Below, piece by piece: positions 23,695 through 31,462 of a DNA stretch of 64,000 nt. Each line of letters begins with the position of its first letter. Within the stretch, counting starts at the first letter, position 1. A model generated the notes under the pieces. The model was not told the DNA's origin. It did no database searches and was given only the letters and a program-made list of their open reading frames with translations. The stretch lies in contig JAJEFA010000002.1 in the NCBI GenBank assembly GCA_022820725.1, positions 160,302 to 224,301 of the forward strand, written 5' to 3'. The position numbers and the translations under genes are program-made. The stretch is from Candidatus Binatia bacterium (lineage in GTDB: Bacteria; Desulfobacterota; Binatia; Bin18).

Positions 23695-24995
23695 GTCTCG
23701 CGGTCTACAATGTTCTTTTGACGGCTCTCATTATTCTCGCTTTTCCTTTTGCGGTCATGGCGCTCATTCTGAGGCCACGCTATCGCATCGGTTTGGGGCA
23801 ACGACTCGGACGGCTACCTTCGAACATTATCCGGCTGACACGGGGTACGGCACCGTTCTGGCTCCACGCCCCCTCCGTTGGCGAACTTCTCGCCACTCGG
23901 CCTTTCTTATCCGCACTGAAAGAGCGCTTTCCAGACACGCCGCTGCTGGTTTCCGTACAAACCACAACGGCCTATCAAACCGCGATCGAACGATGTCCTG
24001 AAGCAGATGGGGTGTTCTATTTCCCACTCGACTATCCACTTGTGAGTCGCTACGTCCTCAAGCGTATCGGACCACAGGTATTCTTTTTCACCGAAACAGA
24101 GATGTGGCCGAATATGTTGGCAAGCCTAGCCCGTCGGCGCATAGCGACCCTTCTAGTGAGCGGCCGCTTCTCCAAACGCGCACAGCGACGCTATGGTCTG
24201 CTCTCCCCTGTCTTTCGTCCAGTCTTGCAGAGCATTACCGCATGTTGCATGCAGACGCAGGAAGATGCGCAACGCCTTATTGCTGTTGGAGTGGACACTC
24301 GGCGTGTTCAGGTAACAGGAAATTTCAAGGTTGACGGCGTGAATGTCGGCGGAGAAGCCGGACGGGCAATTTTAGCCCAAGCAGGCTTGGACGACCGGCC
24401 GCTGCTTATTGGCGCAAGCACCCATGAGTCCGAAGAGGAAATTCTCCTCCAGGCCGTTCGGGAGCTTCGAGGCAGTCTGCCCCACCTGCTGCTCCTTCTT
24501 GCCCCCCGTCACCCAGAGCGTTTTTCTTCAGTCGAGGCGTTATTACAACGGCAGGACTGGCGTTATATCAAACGCAGTGCGAGCTCTACGCCGGCCCCCC
24601 CTGATACCGAGGTGTTTCTCTTGGATACACTCGGAGAGCTTGCCAGTTTCTATGCTGCGGCTTCCCTCGTTTTTGTGGGCGGTAGTCTGATTCGAGGTCC
24701 CGGCGGGCATAGTATGATTGAACCGGCCCTTGTCGGAGTCCCGGTCTGTTTTGGTCCGTATACGCATAATTTTTCGTCGATTGTCGCAGAGCTGAAAAGA
24801 ATCCGGGGAGGGGTTGAGATTTACGACGCACACAGTTTGTATAACGCCGCTCTGCCGTTGCTGACCGATGCCGATCTCCGACAAAAGACAGGAGCGCTGG
24901 TACGCAAAACCATTGAGCAGCAACAAGGCGCGGTTGAGCGCACCTTAAGCATTGTCCTTCAGCACTGTCCGACCTGCGCTCCTTCCCACCCCTAG
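23691..24995 (+). CDS. waaA: 3-deoxy-D-manno-octulosonic acid transferase
   Basis: A 434-residue GT30 enzyme that transfers Kdo from CMP-Kdo to lipid IVA. It has an N-terminal membrane anchor (residues 4-28), the catalytic Glu65 in LHAPSVGE, then TETEMWPN, RFSKRAQRRY and GNFKVD. The C-terminal nucleotide-binding half has APRHPERF and GGSLIRGPGGHSMIEPA. Whether it adds one or two Kdo units cannot be read from sequence. The Kdo-kinase-like gene at 28273 would fit a mono-Kdo enzyme. Confidence 0.95.
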   Translation: MSLAVYNVLLTALIILAFPFAVMALILRPRYRIGLGQRLGRLPSNIIRLTRGTAPFWLHAPSVGELLATRPFLSALKERFPDTPLLVSVQTTTAYQTAIERCPEADGVFYFPLDYPLVSRYVLKRIGPQVFFFTETEMWPNMLASLARRRIATLLVSGRFSKRAQRRYGLLSPVFRPVLQSITACCMQTQEDAQRLIAVGVDTRRVQVTGNFKVDGVNVGGEAGRAILAQAGLDDRPLLIGASTHESEEEILLQAVRELRGSLPHLLLLLAPRHPERFSSVEALLQRQDWRYIKRSASSTPAPPDTEVFLLDTLGELASFYAAASLVFVGGSLIRGPGGHSMIEPALVGVPVCFGPYTHNFSSIVAELKRIRGGVEIYDAHSLYNAALPLLTDADLRQKTGALVRKTIEQQQGAVERTLSIVLQHCPTCAPSHP

Positions 24996-25002
24996 CCTGC
25001 GT

Positions 25003-26103
25003 ATGATTTCCCTCCAGCGTCTCGCCCAGAAAATCTGGACTCGTCAGGACGTCCTCGGCGTACTGGGTTGGCTGGTGGCCGTTCCACTCTCGATCCTGTT
25101 CTCATTCGTCGTCCGAGTTCGTAATTTTTTATACGAGAAGGGTATCCTTCGCAGTGAACAGCTTCCCCTTCCCATCATTAGCGTAGGGAATCTTACCGTT
25201 GGCGGAACGGGGAAGACGCCCTTCGTTCTCTGGCTTGCTCGTTTGCTGTACGCTCGGCATCACCGGGTTGCCATTCTTTCAAGAGGCTACAAGGGACAGA
25301 ATAAGGGAGTCACAACGGTAGGTACGGATGGTCGGGCCCAGGCAACGCCGGAGGAGGTTGGAGACGAAGCCGTGATGCTAGCCAGAACCTTTTCCGGTGT
25401 CGTTCTGGCCGGACGCGACCGCGTCCGATCGGCTCGACTGGCCCAAGAAACCTATGGCGTTGAGGTATTGATTCTTGATGATGGTTTTCAATATCGACGC
25501 TTAGACCGTAGCCTCGACATTCTGCTGCTTGATGCTCAGCAAAAAGAGACGTGGGTGCTCCCCGCCGGCCCATTCCGTGAACCGTCTACTGCCATACGTC
25601 GAGCGGACTTGGTCGTTGTAACGAAGGGAGAGACAGTGCAGGAGCAACAGGACTACGCGGCCTCCCTTCACATACGGGAGAAACCTCTCTTTTTTGCGAA
25701 TCCATGTCCGACCGCACTTGTGCACTCCACGCATGGTGAGTGGCAAGAGTTGCCCTTATTTTTCTTGGTACATAAGAAGGTGATGACGGTCAGCGGTGTT
25801 GCAGTTCCAGATCTGTTCCACCGTTTTATCAGAGAAGCAGACGCAGAAATTATAGACATGATGGTATTTCCAGACCATCATGTCTATACAGAAAGAGACT
25901 GGCAAACGATTATATCAGCCAGCCGAGCGTGTGATTTCGTAGTGACGACGGAAAAAGATCTGGTGAAGCTTGAGAAGTTTCCGTTTGCTACGGATAAGCT
26001 CGTTGCTCTCCGTATCGATATGGAGGTCAACGATGTCGAGCAGTTCTTAGCGTTTATTGAGTCTCAACTAAAAGGAATGGGAAAGAAAAAAGACGGAAAG
26101 TAA
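25003..26103 (+). CDS. lpxK: tetraacyldisaccharide 4'-kinase
   Basis: A 366-residue inner-membrane kinase phosphorylating the 4' position of the lipid A disaccharide. It has an N-terminal hydrophobic helix (residues 18-40), the P-loop VGNLTVGGTGKTPF (61-74), LSRGYKG, LDDGFQ and the family motif FPDHHVYTERD near residue 288. The start at ATG 25003 lies 7 nt after waaA; an upstream in-frame TTG inside waaA is rejected. The codons for EIIDMMVFPDHHVYTE coincide with a 15-bp perfect hairpin (25851-25888). Confidence 0.94.
   Translation: MISLQRLAQKIWTRQDVLGVLGWLVAVPLSILFSFVVRVRNFLYEKGILRSEQLPLPIISVGNLTVGGTGKTPFVLWLARLLYARHHRVAILSRGYKGQNKGVTTVGTDGRAQATPEEVGDEAVMLARTFSGVVLAGRDRVRSARLAQETYGVEVLILDDGFQYRRLDRSLDILLLDAQQKETWVLPAGPFREPSTAIRRADLVVVTKGETVQEQQDYAASLHIREKPLFFANPCPTALVHSTHGEWQELPLFFLVHKKVMTVSGVAVPDLFHRFIREADAEIIDMMVFPDHHVYTERDWQTIISASRACDFVVTTEKDLVKLEKFPFATDKLVALRIDMEVNDVEQFLAFIESQLKGMGKKKDGK
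25851..25888 (+). repeat. 15-bp perfect inverted repeat inside lpxK
   Basis: TATAGACATGATGGT (25851-25865) is the exact reverse complement of 25874-25888, separated by the 8-nt loop ATTTCCAG. The hairpin covers the conserved FPDHHVY codons of lpxK. There is no U-run after it, so it is not a standard terminator. Confidence 0.9.
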
Positions 26104-26110
26104 GAGGACT

Positions 26111-26848
26111 ATGGCAGCTCCGTTTCTTATTCAAGCGGTTTCCGACCTGCTGGCTGATATTCCTGACGAGGGGAAAACCCTTCTCGATGTCAGCTGTAAA
26201 GAGGGGGACGTTTTAGCATCGTTACAACATCGACGTTTCACGCTTCGGGGGACTAACTTTGAAGCGAGTGGACCAAACAAGAACGGGCTCCCTATTGATG
26301 ACGGCGTGGACCTGCGAGAGCGGCTGCCCTACGACGATGCAAGTTTTGATGTAGTTTTGCTGGTTGAGGTCATTGAACACCTGTCCGACCATCAAGCGGC
26401 GCTGGGCGAGTTAGCGCGTATTCTCAAACCTGGCGGATCGTTAATTCTGACTACACCCAATGTTATGCGCCTGAACTCGCGGGTACATTTTATGCTCAGC
26501 GGCTACCACAAGACCAAACGGCGCTTTATTCCATTTGAGACTCCCCTCAACCACGCCTATCGGTTTCACAACTATCCGATTGAGCTGCCGATTTTATACT
26601 ATCTGTGCAAGCAAAACGGGCTCAGTCTGGAATGTATGGGCCACAGTAAGGTCAAGCTCTACTCGCGGTTCTTGCTGGCGACACTGGGTTTACCCGTGGT
26701 GGCCTATACCTGGTACACGCTGTGGATACGCGAGAAAAATTCGAACCAGCGACAGGAAAACAGAAAGCTGCTGCGCTGGCTGTGTCACCCCCGTCTTCTG
26801 ATGGAAGACAATTTAGTGTTACGGCTCCGGAAAGTTGAGACCTTTTAA
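26111..26848 (+). CDS. class I SAM-dependent methyltransferase-like protein
   Basis: A 245-residue protein with the methyltransferase-11 layout: motif I position LLDVSCKEGDVL near residue 24, YDDASFDVVLLVEVIEHL near residues 76-93, and ARILKPGGSLILTTPN after it. Motif I lacks the usual GxGxG (SCKEG in place of GCGxG), so cofactor binding may be altered. The C-terminal part has a hydrophobic segment (about 195-210) that may touch the membrane. It is embedded in the LPS operon: 7 nt after lpxK, and its stop overlaps the next ATG. A sugar or core methylation role is inferred from context. Confidence 0.82.
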   Translation: MAAPFLIQAVSDLLADIPDEGKTLLDVSCKEGDVLASLQHRRFTLRGTNFEASGPNKNGLPIDDGVDLRERLPYDDASFDVVLLVEVIEHLSDHQAALGELARILKPGGSLILTTPNVMRLNSRVHFMLSGYHKTKRRFIPFETPLNHAYRFHNYPIELPILYYLCKQNGLSLECMGHSKVKLYSRFLLATLGLPVVAYTWYTLWIREKNSNQRQENRKLLRWLCHPRLLMEDNLVLRLRKVETF

Positions 26849-27915
26849 TGGAGCGTCTCCTCGTTGCCCAGACCGGCTTTCTTGGGGACGTGGTTTTGAC
26901 CACTCCGCTCCTCAGTACCCTGCGGCGCGAACTCACCCTTGAATCGCTGACCGTCCTCACGACCCCCCAGGCACGACCGCTCGTCCAAGATCACCCAGCG
27001 GTGGACAACGTTCTCGTCGATAGCAAGCGTGAGGACAACCGCGGGTTTTTCGGCATGCTGCAAATGGCTCGCCAGCTCCAACGCCAGTACTTTACGCTGG
27101 CGGTCGCACCGCATAAATCACTTCGGACTGCCTTGCTGCTGGCCCTGTCTGGCATTCCCCACCGTGTTGGATTTCGCCAAAGTCCCGGCTGGTTCTTGTA
27201 TCATCAGACTGTCCGGCGAGACACCGACCGACACGAAGTTGAACGTATTTTATGCATTACGCGTGCTTTTGGTCTTGAGCCCGAATCCTGCGACCGCACA
27301 CCATATGTCGCCTATCCCCCAGCAACCCGGACCAATGTCCAACGATTCTTTGACGAGGCCCAGATCGCCGACTCCGATCCGGTATTTATCGTGTGTCCGG
27401 GCTCAGTCTGGTATACCAAGCGCTGGACAACGGCAGGCTATAGTGCTTTAGTTCGTTCGCTGGCACGTGACTATGGACGCGTGGTGTTGTGTGGCGGCCC
27501 AGATGACGTGCCCATAGCGCAGGAGATCGAAGAGCAGGCCCAGGTAGCGGGCCTGCTCAACCTTACCGGTCAGGCCGACCTACAAACGTTTATGGCGCTC
27601 ATTGATCGGGCTCAGGTGGTCATTAGCAATGACAGTGCCCCTATGCACCTTGCCGTTGCGCGGCAGATCCCGGTTGTTGCGATCTTTTGCGCGACAACGC
27701 CAAGCTTGGGGTACGGCCCATATAGCGATAATGCGGTGATCGTTGAAAAAAAGGAGGTGTTTTGTCGCCCCTGTCGTCGGCATGGTGGCCCTTCCTGCCC
27801 ACGTGGCACTGAAGAATGTATGCAACTGATAACGGTCCATGACGTATTAACCGGGGTTGATAGGCTTCTCAAACGATCTGCGCCTCATCCTGTGCAGATA
27901 AGCCACGACCAATAG
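26848..27915 (+). CDS. GT9 heptosyltransferase-like protein (WaaF type)
   Basis: A 355-residue GT-B enzyme of family 9. The N-terminus AQTGFLGDVVLTTPLL is the heptosyltransferase acceptor-domain motif. PGSVWYTKRW binds the ADP-heptose diphosphate and NDSAPMHLAVA closes the donor site. The Cys-rich CRPCRRHGGPSCPRGTEECM near the C-terminus is typical of WaaF/heptosyltransferase II. It would add heptose to the inner core in the cytoplasm, consistent with HldE genes downstream. Which linkage it makes is inference. Confidence 0.9.
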   Translation: MERLLVAQTGFLGDVVLTTPLLSTLRRELTLESLTVLTTPQARPLVQDHPAVDNVLVDSKREDNRGFFGMLQMARQLQRQYFTLAVAPHKSLRTALLLALSGIPHRVGFRQSPGWFLYHQTVRRDTDRHEVERILCITRAFGLEPESCDRTPYVAYPPATRTNVQRFFDEAQIADSDPVFIVCPGSVWYTKRWTTAGYSALVRSLARDYGRVVLCGGPDDVPIAQEIEEQAQVAGLLNLTGQADLQTFMALIDRAQVVISNDSAPMHLAVARQIPVVAIFCATTPSLGYGPYSDNAVIVEKKEVFCRPCRRHGGPSCPRGTEECMQLITVHDVLTGVDRLLKRSAPHPVQISHDQ

Positions 27916-27922
27916 TGTTACC

Positions 27923-28246
27923 ATGACACTCCGAGAACGCTTTGCCACACTGAATGCCACAACATCGGCAACCGCCAAAGAATGGGCAAGGCAAAACAAG
28001 CCGGTGAAATCCCGGCATTTTATCTTTCCCCCTCTTGGCACGTTCTTTTCCATTTATCTTGGCAAGGGTGAGTGGCGACACGGAATGAACGGTTTGACAA
28101 TAGCGTTGTTCGATTCCTACGCCGTACTTGTCACCTATGCCAAGCTGTGGGAAATTCAAAATGGACTGATAGATGAGATCCCTGAACCTCAAGGCAGCGC
28201 ATCCACCCCTTCCAGTCATTCACACTCGGACGCGGCCTCGGGGTAA
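27923..28246 (+). CDS. stand-alone C-terminal tail of a WaaE/KdtX-like GT2
   Basis: A 107-residue protein with no catalytic domain. Residues 30-75 (PPLGTFFSIYLGKGEW, GLTIALFDSYAVLV, TYAKLWEIQNG) match by eye the end of the GT2 encoded at 31463-33154 (RPLWRFLSFYFL, GLPGLFVATTSAFYVFL, KYAKLWEQ). This hydrophobic amphipathic tail is characteristic of LPS-core GT2 enzymes of the WaaE/KdtX kind. The GT-A part with its DxD is absent. It lies 7 nt after the GT9 gene, in frame with a plausible ATG. It may be a remnant of a deleted glycosyltransferase or a small membrane-associated partner. The last ~20 residues are Ser/Pro-rich. Confidence 0.6.
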   Translation: MTLRERFATLNATTSATAKEWARQNKPVKSRHFIFPPLGTFFSIYLGKGEWRHGMNGLTIALFDSYAVLVTYAKLWEIQNGLIDEIPEPQGSASTPSSHSHSDAASG

Positions 28247-28272
28247 GCTTCTGCGCACACGTCCCTGATACG

Positions 28273-28971
28273 ATGTTCGCCATCTCCCGTTCGCTGACAC
28301 CCCCAAGCGGATTTGCTGAGCATGAGACCACCGCCTGTAGCTGGTGGCTCAGAGATGGACAAGGGGCTGCACTGCTCAAAGCCCTAGAAGTCATCAAAGC
28401 CGGCAGGGCTGACTGTCTCCAGGGCGGGCGAGGTATCATACAGCGTGTTCCGTTCGACGCCCAGGGTCCGGCTATCGTCCGACGCTATCAGCGTGGGGGC
28501 TTGGTTCGCCATTTTGTACGCGACCGGTATTGGGACCGCCCACCGCGCCCCCTTGTCGAGCTCTGCACGGCGGTTATAGCCCGCGAACGTGGCGTACCAA
28601 CGGTGGAAGTCTTGGGCGCTGGGGTTGAGTGGCGGTCTTTTGGATTGTATCGAGGAACCCTCATCACTCGTGAAGCCCAAGGGTTTCTCAACTGGCGGGA
28701 ATGGCTGCAAACCAACCCGCCGGTTGAGGAACGACAGGCTGTTACTGAAAAAATCCTACAGACGATCAATACCATGCATGAGAGTGGCATCTCTCATGCG
28801 GACCTCAACCTCACGAATATTCTCGTTCGGAATGACTCTGACCATTACGAGGTGCTCATTATCGACTTTGACCGTGCACGCATCTTTCCCACGCCACTGT
28901 CCTCTTCCCATCGCAAACGAAACCTTGCTCGCCTTCGACGCTCAATAACGAAATTTGACACCGAGGAGTAG
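28273..28971 (+). CDS. Kdo/LPS core kinase family protein (KdkA-like)
   Basis: A 232-residue protein-kinase-like fold of the lipopolysaccharide kinase (Kdo/WaaP) family. The nucleotide-binding region has IVRRYQRGGLVRHFV, close to KdkA. The catalytic loop is SHADLNLTNILV (Asp and Asn present) and the metal motif is IIDFDRAR. KdkA phosphorylates Kdo at O-4 in bacteria with mono-Kdo lipid A. The whole protein is short and ends soon after the metal motif, as in KdkA. The ATG at 28273 is 26 nt after the small tail gene. The stop overlaps a 7-bp hairpin (28970-28992). Confidence 0.85.
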   Translation: MFAISRSLTPPSGFAEHETTACSWWLRDGQGAALLKALEVIKAGRADCLQGGRGIIQRVPFDAQGPAIVRRYQRGGLVRHFVRDRYWDRPPRPLVELCTAVIARERGVPTVEVLGAGVEWRSFGLYRGTLITREAQGFLNWREWLQTNPPVEERQAVTEKILQTINTMHESGISHADLNLTNILVRNDSDHYEVLIIDFDRARIFPTPLSSSHRKRNLARLRRSITKFDTEE

Positions 28972-29122
28972 TTGCTTGAGCAAGGAGCAACTCTTGAGGG
29001 ACAATAGAGGACTGTACGACAATTCCGACAGGATCAAAAGGAGTGATTTCGCTTATCTCTTCGTTTGGCTTCCCACCTGGGGCCAGGAGACGGAGAAACA
29101 CATTTATTATATCATCCGTAGC

Positions 29123-30166
29123 GTGACGCGACCCACTGTTGCTATCCAACCCGCTCGTATTCTCATCCTTCTCTTCGGTGCAATTGGGGATGTGACCCGG
29201 GCGCTGCCCTTACTCACTCGAGTCCGGCGGGGCTATCCACAAGCGCATATTGCCTGGGCGGTGGAACCAGTGGCGGCTCCTTTACTTGAAGCACACCCTG
29301 CCCTCAATGAGATCTTACTCTATAACCGAACTCAAGGGCCTCGGCAGTTTTGGCCCTTTCTTCAAATGATTCGGTCTAAACAGTTTGACTTGGTCCTCGA
29401 CCTACAGCGCCATGCCAAGAGTGGCTTGGTCAGTCTTTGGTCGCGGGCACCGGTTCGACTGGGGTTTCATCGTCAGAACACTAAAGAAGGTAATTGGCTG
29501 TGTAATACCCACACGATTGATCCCATTCCAGACTTTTCTCTCAAACTTCGACAATATTTGCGTTTTGCGAATGCTCTTGGTCTTCCCGACGACGGGATAG
29601 CATTTGATCTCCGGTTGCGAGAGGAAGAAGAGCGCTATATCGATACCTTACTCGCCAATACCCCGCGTCCTTATGTGACCTTTTTTCTTGGTTCGCGCTG
29701 GCCAAGTCGGTTCTGGTTTCCAACGGTAACCGCTCAGGTGGCACGAACCCTCCAGCAGGAGTATGATATGGGCACAGTGTTGATTGGGGGGCCAGGAGAG
29801 GTAGTGTTTGCGAGCCAGGTTAGCACCGCGCTAGGGGAGGCGAAGGCAACCGATTTGAGTGGAAAAACCAGCCTGCGTGATCTGATTGGTATTCTCTCGC
29901 GTACCCGGCTGGGCATTGGACCAGATTCGGGCCCCATGCATATTGCCGCAGCAGTGGGAACTCCCGTGATTTCCCTGTGGGGTGCCACGAGTCCTACCCG
30001 CTCGGCACCATGGGGTTCGGAAGATCTTGTTCTGTGTGGCTCAGCGGCATGTAGTCCGTGTTATACGCGAGACTGCAGAATTCAGCGCGCCTGTATGCAG
30101 CGCATTACCCCGGAGCAGGTTCTTGAGAAAGCGCGTCACGTCCTCAATCGTGTCCAGACGTCCTAA
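29123..30166 (+). CDS. GT9 heptosyltransferase-like protein
   Basis: From the GTG at 29123 it is a 347-residue family 9 glycosyltransferase. ARILILLFGAIGDVTRALPLL is its start domain (counted as two halves), DLVLDLQRHAKSGL the acceptor domain, FFLGSRWPSRFW the donor-phosphate loop and GPDSGPMHIAAAVGTPVISLWG the C-terminal motif. It resembles WaaC/WaaQ-type enzymes. The start is uncertain: in-frame non-ATG starts reach back to 28955, overlapping the kinase, but the added residues look non-homologous. The 150-nt gap before it holds only a 7-bp hairpin without U-run. Confidence 0.86.
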   Translation: MTRPTVAIQPARILILLFGAIGDVTRALPLLTRVRRGYPQAHIAWAVEPVAAPLLEAHPALNEILLYNRTQGPRQFWPFLQMIRSKQFDLVLDLQRHAKSGLVSLWSRAPVRLGFHRQNTKEGNWLCNTHTIDPIPDFSLKLRQYLRFANALGLPDDGIAFDLRLREEEERYIDTLLANTPRPYVTFFLGSRWPSRFWFPTVTAQVARTLQQEYDMGTVLIGGPGEVVFASQVSTALGEAKATDLSGKTSLRDLIGILSRTRLGIGPDSGPMHIAAAVGTPVISLWGATSPTRSAPWGSEDLVLCGSAACSPCYTRDCRIQRACMQRITPEQVLEKARHVLNRVQTS

Positions 30167-30203
30167 GCACGGCCCAGGAAGCAGGGTCAACCGGCATATC
30201 TGT

Positions 30204-31448
30204 ATGAATCGTCCGAATATCCTTTTTCTCCTCATTGACTGTTTACGTGCCGATGCTGTTGTCGGCGAGGACCGAGGCGCACAGACGCCGACCCTAGACC
30301 GCCTCGTTCGTTCCGGTGTGGCCTGCACGCAGGCCATTGCCTCGGCTTCTTCAACAACGCCCTGTGTAGCCAGCCTGCTGACCGGCAGCTACTCCTTCGT
30401 GCACGGCATTCGTTCCATTTTCGGGCTGAAACTGAATCCTGAAGTCCCGTCTTTGGTCAACGCCTTCCGGACCTATGGCTACCAGACATGGGCGGAAGTG
30501 AGTGGCCCCCTCTTTCCTGAGACCGATCTGGATCGCGGGTTTGACATCTATCACTGCCGAGAGGGGTCAGCCTATCTATCCACGAATTGGGGTATAGATT
30601 TTCGGCAGCGCTTACAAAACCTAGCGGCGCAGCAGCCGTGGTTCGGATTTTTACACTTATGGGAACTGCATCATCGGCGGCATATCCTGCCGGCATTCCG
30701 AAGCCTAACCTACGGCCGGAACCGCTACGAGCGCGCGTTATCGTGTCTGGACGCCGAGTTGGACAGACTCCTCGCCGTGCTCCCCGATAATACGCTGGTC
30801 GTGGTTCATGGCGACCATGGCGAACATGTCGTCAAGACAGACCTCCAATATCGCTGGTATCGCCTGGTGCGCGATCTGTCCGGACGGAAAACGACCAAAC
30901 GTGAAGGGCATGAGATGGACGTCTCCGAGGAACTCGTCCGCGTACCGCTAGTCTTTTCAAGGTTGAGAACCGGGACAGACTCCTTGCGCCTGCCAGCGGA
31001 CAAACTCGCCCCCCAACTCGTCCGCCAGATCGACGCGCTGCCAACCCTGCTAGATCTCGTTGGCGCCCCGGTTCCGTCCGGGATTCATGGCACGAGTATC
31101 AAGCCGGCACTACTGGATGATACTCCGCTCGGCCTGGAAGCTTATATAGAAGCGTTTTTGCGCGTTCGTTCAGATCCGCGCGATCAGCGGGTCGGCTGGC
31201 GTACGCCCGAGTGGAAATACATCTATGCCCCCAATAATCCGCGTATTCCTGCAGAGCTGTATAATCTTCCGAACGATCCGTCGGAACGGTACAACTTGGT
31301 CCACCAACGCCCAGATATGGCTGAGCTGCTTCGGCACCGGGTCGAGGACATCCGACACGGATCGCGTACTGCAACACCAGAGTTCGTCATGTCAGAGACG
31401 GAAAAGGCCGACCTTGAAAAGCGTCTGACCGACCTCGGCTATATGTAG
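30204..31448 (+). CDS. sulfatase-fold (alkaline phosphatase superfamily) protein with Thr at the nucleophile position
   Basis: A 414-residue soluble protein, start ATG 30204 (MNRPNILFLLIDCLRAD with metal Asp12). The sulfatase signature CxPxR is replaced by T51-T-P-C-V followed by ASLLTG, so there is no formylglycine Cys/Ser; Thr51 takes its place, as in phosphoethanolamine transferases and LtaS-type phosphotransferases. The second metal site HGDHGEH is near residue 205. Neither signal peptide nor TM segment is visible, unlike EptA, so it would act in the cytoplasm. Location in the LPS operon suggests phosphate-ester or phosphotransfer chemistry on a core sugar. The substrate is unknown. Confidence 0.82.
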   Translation: MNRPNILFLLIDCLRADAVVGEDRGAQTPTLDRLVRSGVACTQAIASASSTTPCVASLLTGSYSFVHGIRSIFGLKLNPEVPSLVNAFRTYGYQTWAEVSGPLFPETDLDRGFDIYHCREGSAYLSTNWGIDFRQRLQNLAAQQPWFGFLHLWELHHRRHILPAFRSLTYGRNRYERALSCLDAELDRLLAVLPDNTLVVVHGDHGEHVVKTDLQYRWYRLVRDLSGRKTTKREGHEMDVSEELVRVPLVFSRLRTGTDSLRLPADKLAPQLVRQIDALPTLLDLVGAPVPSGIHGTSIKPALLDDTPLGLEAYIEAFLRVRSDPRDQRVGWRTPEWKYIYAPNNPRIPAELYNLPNDPSERYNLVHQRPDMAELLRHRVEDIRHGSRTATPEFVMSETEKADLEKRLTDLGYM

Positions 31449-31462
31449 GGAAGCTCGTCGTT

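Noticed and set aside
28970..28992. AGTTGCT/AGCAACT hairpin overlapping the Kdo-kinase stop
   Set aside because: Stem of only 7 bp, no U-run and a continuing operon, so it is not supported as a terminator.
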